From positions 1 through 8,163 of the forward strand of contig DDGG01000004.1 in assembly GCA_002337525.1 (NCBI GenBank): a DNA stretch of 8,163 nucleotides, given 5' to 3'. The position numbers and the translations under genes were made by a program. Below are positions 4,676 to 8,163 of this stretch, piece after piece. This DNA comes from Alphaproteobacteria bacterium UBA1908 (GTDB lineage: Bacteria > Pseudomonadota > Alphaproteobacteria > Caedimonadales > UBA1908). The notes below the pieces were generated by a model. It did not search any database. It was not told the origin of the DNA and was given only the letters and a program-made list of their open reading frames with translations. Every line of letters begins with the position of its first letter. Positions within the stretch are counted from its first letter, which is position 1.

Positions 4676-6394
4676 GTGCATCAAAGCGCATCATCTGTTC
4701 TTATACTCTTTTTTTGCCTCACTCTGCCACGGGTGTGCTCTTCAGAGGCTTCACCGCGCAATCTTCAGCGCCAGCAAAACGAAATTCTTCAAAAAGAGTT
4801 TCAACGCCAACGCGCCAAAGAAGAAAGCCGTCGTCTTCTAACGCCTCCTCAAAGACCTACCAAGGATATTAACCTTGCATCGGAGACTTTTCCTTCCCAC
4901 CTCTCTTTTACTTTCCAGAGTATTTTTGTTGAAGGTGTCACTGTTTTCAGCAATGAAGAAATAGAATCCTTTCTAAGAAATTTTAGAAAGACACCTGTTT
5001 CCCTGGACCAAATTAATACCCTTGTACGCTATATCACCAATGCCTATGTTGATAAAGGCTATATCACCAGCCGCGTCTATGTTCCTCCTCAAAATCTGAC
5101 GAAGGGCCTTTTAAAAATCAAAGTTGTTGAGGGGGTTCTTTCAAAAATAATGCTTCTTGAAAAAGGTACCGTCGACACAGAAAAACCTGGAAGGAACATC
5201 GCCTTCCCGGGGCTAACAGGTCACGTTCTCAATCTGCGGGATCTGGAACAGGGACTTGATCAAATCAACCGCCTATCAAATCTTTCTGCAAAGTTGGACC
5301 TTACCCCGGGATCAGACCCGGGAGAAAGCTCTGCCAAAGTGGTAATTGAGCAACAAAAGAGCTGGAAAATTTCAAGTTCTCTTGATAATTCGGGATCTCA
5401 ACAAACAGGCCGTCATCGAGCTGACCTGGGACTTGTACTGGAAAATCTTTTGGGATTTTATGAAGACCTTCATCTCACTGTCCAGCAAGATATCGGGAAA
5501 GATGAAAAAGTTGCCAGCAGTCGTTCTCTTTCTGCGTCTTTCTCAGTGCCTTATGGGTACTGGACTTTCCGTCTTTCCAGTCACTATTTTTCCTATTTAA
5601 TGACTGTTAAGGGCCAAAGCCAGGATTTTAGACCATCTGGCAGCAGCTGGAACCATACAGGAGAAATCGAACGCCTCCTGCACCGGGACGGAGTGAGCAA
5701 AACGTCCCTTGCTGTTTTCTTATCCCTTAAAGGTCTCCGAAGCTATGTTGAAGAGACATTGATTCAGGTAGGAACCCGAAAACAATCATCTGTGGGGCTG
5801 CGTCTGGCTCATTCACGGCGCCTTCTCTCCGGAGTCGCGTCGGCTTCTCTCACCTATGAACAGGGCCTCAGATCCTTTGGGGCTCTTAAAGATGATGATG
5901 CTTTTCCTAAAGCCCCCAAAGCCCAGTTCAAAAAAGGACAAGCCTCCCTGGGTTACCTTCGTCCCTTTCGACTTGGGACACACACCCTGACCTGGTCCTG
6001 TGAAGTTCTGGGTCAGTGGTCAGCAGATTCCCTCTATGCCTCTGACCAAATAGGTCTGGGGGGACCCACAACGGTTCGAGGATTTTGGGATCAAACTTTG
6101 AGCGGAGATGTAGGAGGTTTTTTTCGAACAGAGCTTGCCTGGTCCCTTTTATCGTGGTGGGACAATAATTTTTTGACAAAAGCAGACCTTTTCACAGGCT
6201 TTGATATGGGCTGGATCCGAAAGGAGAGTTCTAATCCCTATGAAGGAGGTCAACTTCAGGGCTTTACGATTGGATTGAGAGCCCGTTCAGAGAATTTTTT
6301 TGCGGATATTTCCTGGGAAAAACCTCTGAAACGTCCCTCTTTTTTTCAACCTGAGAATAGACTCATTCGATTTAAAGCCGGACTGGTTTTTTAG
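4676..6394 (+). CDS. Two-partner secretion outer-membrane transporter (TpsB; FhaC/ShlB type, Omp85 superfamily)
   Basis: The 572-residue protein is close to FhaC in length and exports the adjacent exoprotein across the outer membrane. A signal peptide occupies about residues 1-25 (SSVLILFFCLTLPRVCSS). A charged helix rich in Gln, Arg and Glu follows (about 29-55), matching the plug helix H1 of FhaC, then a Pro-rich linker. POTRA 1 lies at about 78-153 (IFVEGVTVFSNEEI, AYVDKGYITSRVYVPPQNL, KIKVVEG) and POTRA 2 at about 154-226. The rest is a 16-stranded beta-barrel, with the conserved lid-loop motif VRGF at 467-470 inside GLGGPTTVRGFWDQ and a terminal Phe, the usual signal for insertion by the BAM complex. 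Arg468 corresponds to the Arg known to be critical in FhaC. The start is a GTG preceded by GGGAGGA. The stop TAG is 20 bases before the tpsA ATG, so the two form an operon. G+C content is visibly higher than in the genes to the left. Confidence 0.93.
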   Translation: MHQSASSVLILFFCLTLPRVCSSEASPRNLQRQQNEILQKEFQRQRAKEESRRLLTPPQRPTKDINLASETFPSHLSFTFQSIFVEGVTVFSNEEIESFLRNFRKTPVSLDQINTLVRYITNAYVDKGYITSRVYVPPQNLTKGLLKIKVVEGVLSKIMLLEKGTVDTEKPGRNIAFPGLTGHVLNLRDLEQGLDQINRLSNLSAKLDLTPGSDPGESSAKVVIEQQKSWKISSSLDNSGSQQTGRHRADLGLVLENLLGFYEDLHLTVQQDIGKDEKVASSRSLSASFSVPYGYWTFRLSSHYFSYLMTVKGQSQDFRPSGSSWNHTGEIERLLHRDGVSKTSLAVFLSLKGLRSYVEETLIQVGTRKQSSVGLRLAHSRRLLSGVASASLTYEQGLRSFGALKDDDAFPKAPKAQFKKGQASLGYLRPFRLGTHTLTWSCEVLGQWSADSLYASDQIGLGGPTTVRGFWDQTLSGDVGGFFRTELAWSLLSWWDNNFLTKADLFTGFDMGWIRKESSNPYEGGQLQGFTIGLRARSENFFADISWEKPLKRPSFFQPENRLIRFKAGLVF

Positions 6395-6414
6395 GAAAGA
6401 CGGGAGAAATAACC

Positions 6415-8163
6415 ATGGCCCTCAAGGATAGACGTTTGACTCAACTCTTTTCCAAGATTATCAAAAACATCCCCTTTTTCTGTCAAAAAATTTGTTGGTC
6501 CTTTTTTGTCTCTTTTTTAAGCCTTATTCCCCTGACGCCTTCTTATAGTACCGCTGTTCAGGTCAGGCCAAACCCTGCCTTGCCCGGAGATAAAACACCC
6601 CTTGAAACCTATATCGCCCAAAAAGAGCAAAAACGACGTCTGGCCCCACCGACTCCGCCAAAAAATACAGGGATTACCGTTGATCCTCAACGTAGAGGAC
6701 AAACCCATGTTGTTGAGGCTCCCAATGGTTTCCCCGTTGTGAATATTAATCCTCCGATGAGTTCCGGTGTTTCTCATAACACCTTTCAAGACTTTAATGT
6801 CAGAAAGCCCGGTGTTGTCCTTAATAACACCTCGCACGTTAGCACAAGCCAGGTTGGGGGGACTCTTTTAGGCAACCCTAATTTGAGACACAGCCCCTCT
6901 GCCAAAATCATTTTAAACGAAGTAACAGGCAAAAATGTCTCAAAGCTTGAAGGACTTCTGGAAGTTCATGGTCCTTCAGCAGAACTTGTCATTGCCAACC
7001 CCAACGGAATTTCTGTCAAGGGAGGCGGTTTTATCAATACACCGCGTGTGACATTGTCAACAGGCCGACCGGACTTACACCTTTTCACAGGGGACCTTTT
7101 GACTCTGGAAGTGGACCAGGGAACCATCAAGGTCAACCCTCTGGGGCTAGACCTTAAAGGGATTGATCACTTTGATATCATCAGCCGTGCGGCCAGGATT
7201 AATGGTGCTCTTCACGGAAAAGATGTCAAAGTTATGACAGGGCCTAACCGGGTGAGTTATGCAACACGCAAGATTGTCAGCTCAACGCAAACCCCTAAAG
7301 GCCCCAAGCCTGTCTGGGGTATTGATTCAGCTCAACTGGGAGGCCTTTATGCGGGCCGCATTACTTTGGTCAGTACCGAAGAGGGTGTTGGCGTCAAAAC
7401 CCCTAAAGAAATGGTTTCCGATGTCTCTGAAATGACCCTCACGGCTCAGGGAGACCTTGTTTTGAATACAGCAGTATCCGAACAAACCCTTAAGGCGACG
7501 TCTCATCAAGGTAAGCTCATTGTTTCAAAAAATCACACTGTGGTCGCTAAAAAAGGAACCCACCTAAAAGGCGCATCCTTAAGTAATAAGGGGACCGTTC
7601 TAGCGCCTGATATTATCTTAACCTCAACGACAGGTCTCTTATCCAATAAGGGAACAGCTCTCTCCGACCAGGGAGATCTTGTCCTTAACAGTGCCCAGAG
7701 CCTTCACAATAAAGGAGGTACTCTTGGATCCGCGCGGACGCTCGCTCTCAACGCCGGTGGCGAGATTCTCAACGACGGCACCCTGCAAGCCAGGAATACT
7801 GCTGTTGTTCAGGGAAGTTCTGTCAGCAATAGTAGCCTTCTTGCTGCTGATCGGGTGCAGGTAAAATCCACAACCGGATCTCTAGTCAACAGAGGCAAAA
7901 TTCGCTCCGGTCAAGGTGGAAGTCTCCTTGACAGTGCCAAAGATGTTCGCAATTACAAAGGCACTCTTGACAGCACTCAAGAACTCCGGATTCGGGCCAA
8001 CAAACGCCTGATCAATACACAAGACAGCACGATCACAGCGCATCATATAATCGATATTGAAGCAGGGTCCGTGACCAACAAAGGCCTCATTCAGGGCCAG
8101 CAAACACGTGTCACCTCCACCCAAAAAGATCTCGTGAATCTGGGTGAAATCCTTTCAGGTCAA
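6415..8163 (+). CDS. Two-partner secretion exoprotein (TpsA; filamentous haemagglutinin/CdiA type), N-terminal part
   Basis: The frame is open from the ATG at 6415 to the window end (583 codons) and continues beyond it. GGGAG lies eight bases before the ATG. Residues 1-45 form the long signal peptide typical of TpsA proteins: a charged start, a middle segment, and the hydrophobic SFFVSFLSLIPL ending near PSYS. A Lys/Arg/Pro-rich insert (about 46-85) precedes the TPS secretion domain (about 86-330). That domain aligns well with FhaB, with VVNINPP, GVSHNTFQDFNV, NPNL (154-157) and NPNGI (195-199), the two motifs recognised by TpsB. From about residue 389 the sequence becomes repeats of 20-25 residues with recurring N.G, as in SNKGTV, HNKGGTL, LNDGTLQ and TNKGLIQG, which build the beta-helix shaft of haemagglutinins. 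It should be surface-exposed or released, acting as an adhesin or as the carrier of a C-terminal toxin. The C-terminus and any immunity gene are outside the window, so adhesin and contact-dependent inhibition roles cannot be separated. Confidence 0.93.
   Translation, partial: MALKDRRLTQLFSKIIKNIPFFCQKICWSFFVSFLSLIPLTPSYSTAVQVRPNPALPGDKTPLETYIAQKEQKRRLAPPTPPKNTGITVDPQRRGQTHVVEAPNGFPVVNINPPMSSGVSHNTFQDFNVRKPGVVLNNTSHVSTSQVGGTLLGNPNLRHSPSAKIILNEVTGKNVSKLEGLLEVHGPSAELVIANPNGISVKGGGFINTPRVTLSTGRPDLHLFTGDLLTLEVDQGTIKVNPLGLDLKGIDHFDIISRAARINGALHGKDVKVMTGPNRVSYATRKIVSSTQTPKGPKPVWGIDSAQLGGLYAGRITLVSTEEGVGVKTPKEMVSDVSEMTLTAQGDLVLNTAVSEQTLKATSHQGKLIVSKNHTVVAKKGTHLKGASLSNKGTVLAPDIILTSTTGLLSNKGTALSDQGDLVLNSAQSLHNKGGTLGSARTLALNAGGEILNDGTLQARNTAVVQGSSVSNSSLLAADRVQVKSTTGSLVNRGKIRSGQGGSLLDSAKDVRNYKGTLDSTQELRIRANKRLINTQDSTITAHHIIDIEAGSVTNKGLIQGQQTRVTSTQKDLVNLGEILSGQ

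Noticed and set aside
4663..4872. Plus-strand frame overlapping the start of the TPS transporter in another phase
   Set aside because: Its ATG lies inside the ribosome-binding region of the real gene and its product is a low-complexity Ser/Arg-rich shadow.
5346..8124. Several 60-106 codon frames on both strands inside the TPS genes
   Set aside because: All overlap long, family-verified coding sequence in other phases and have no ribosome-binding site or recognisable product.

Overview
The window comes from a Gram-negative bacterium: it carries an outer-membrane two-partner secretion (TPS) transporter together with the start of its large secreted exoprotein. The AT-rich left half, a toxin-antitoxin pair and two visibly broken genes suggest a host-associated genome with ongoing gene decay, possibly an intracellular proteobacterium. 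The taxonomic guess is an inference from gene content and composition only; nothing here fixes the genus.

Layout, left to right. Bases 1-120 hold an open frame that may be the tail of an upstream gene. Bases 121-548 have no protein gene. They contain a cluster of three hairpins whose only good terminator reads leftwards, so a small RNA on the minus strand is proposed (about 172-311), followed by the promoter and possible autoregulatory repeats of a LysR-type regulator (549-1466, +). Convergent to that gene is a minus-strand block. A complete YefM-YoeB toxin-antitoxin operon (2026-1504) has its own promoter overlapped by two inverted repeats. Upstream of it lie two decayed genes in tandem: a 2-oxoglutarate/Fe(II) oxygenase (4217-3515) broken by two one-base losses in homopolymers plus one UGA, and a POT/PTR-type peptide transporter (3502-2117) broken by a single UGA.

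Bases 4218-4675 form a divergent regulatory region with a 14-bp palindrome, a good sigma70-like promoter and a duplicated leader segment. To the right is the TPS operon: an FhaC/ShlB-like transporter (4676-6394) and, 20 bases further, an FhaB-like exoprotein (6415 to beyond the window end, 583 codons visible). The exoprotein has an extended signal peptide, the TPS secretion domain with both NPNL and NPNGI motifs, and the beginning of the beta-helix repeats. Its C-terminus, where an effector or toxin domain would lie, is outside the window.

How the parts work together: TpsB should thread TpsA through the outer membrane. YefM should neutralise YoeB and repress their shared operon. The oxygenase and transporter probably once formed an operon and are now likely inactive, unless UGA is read through. 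The TPS genes are clearly richer in G+C than the LysR side, which fits a separate origin.
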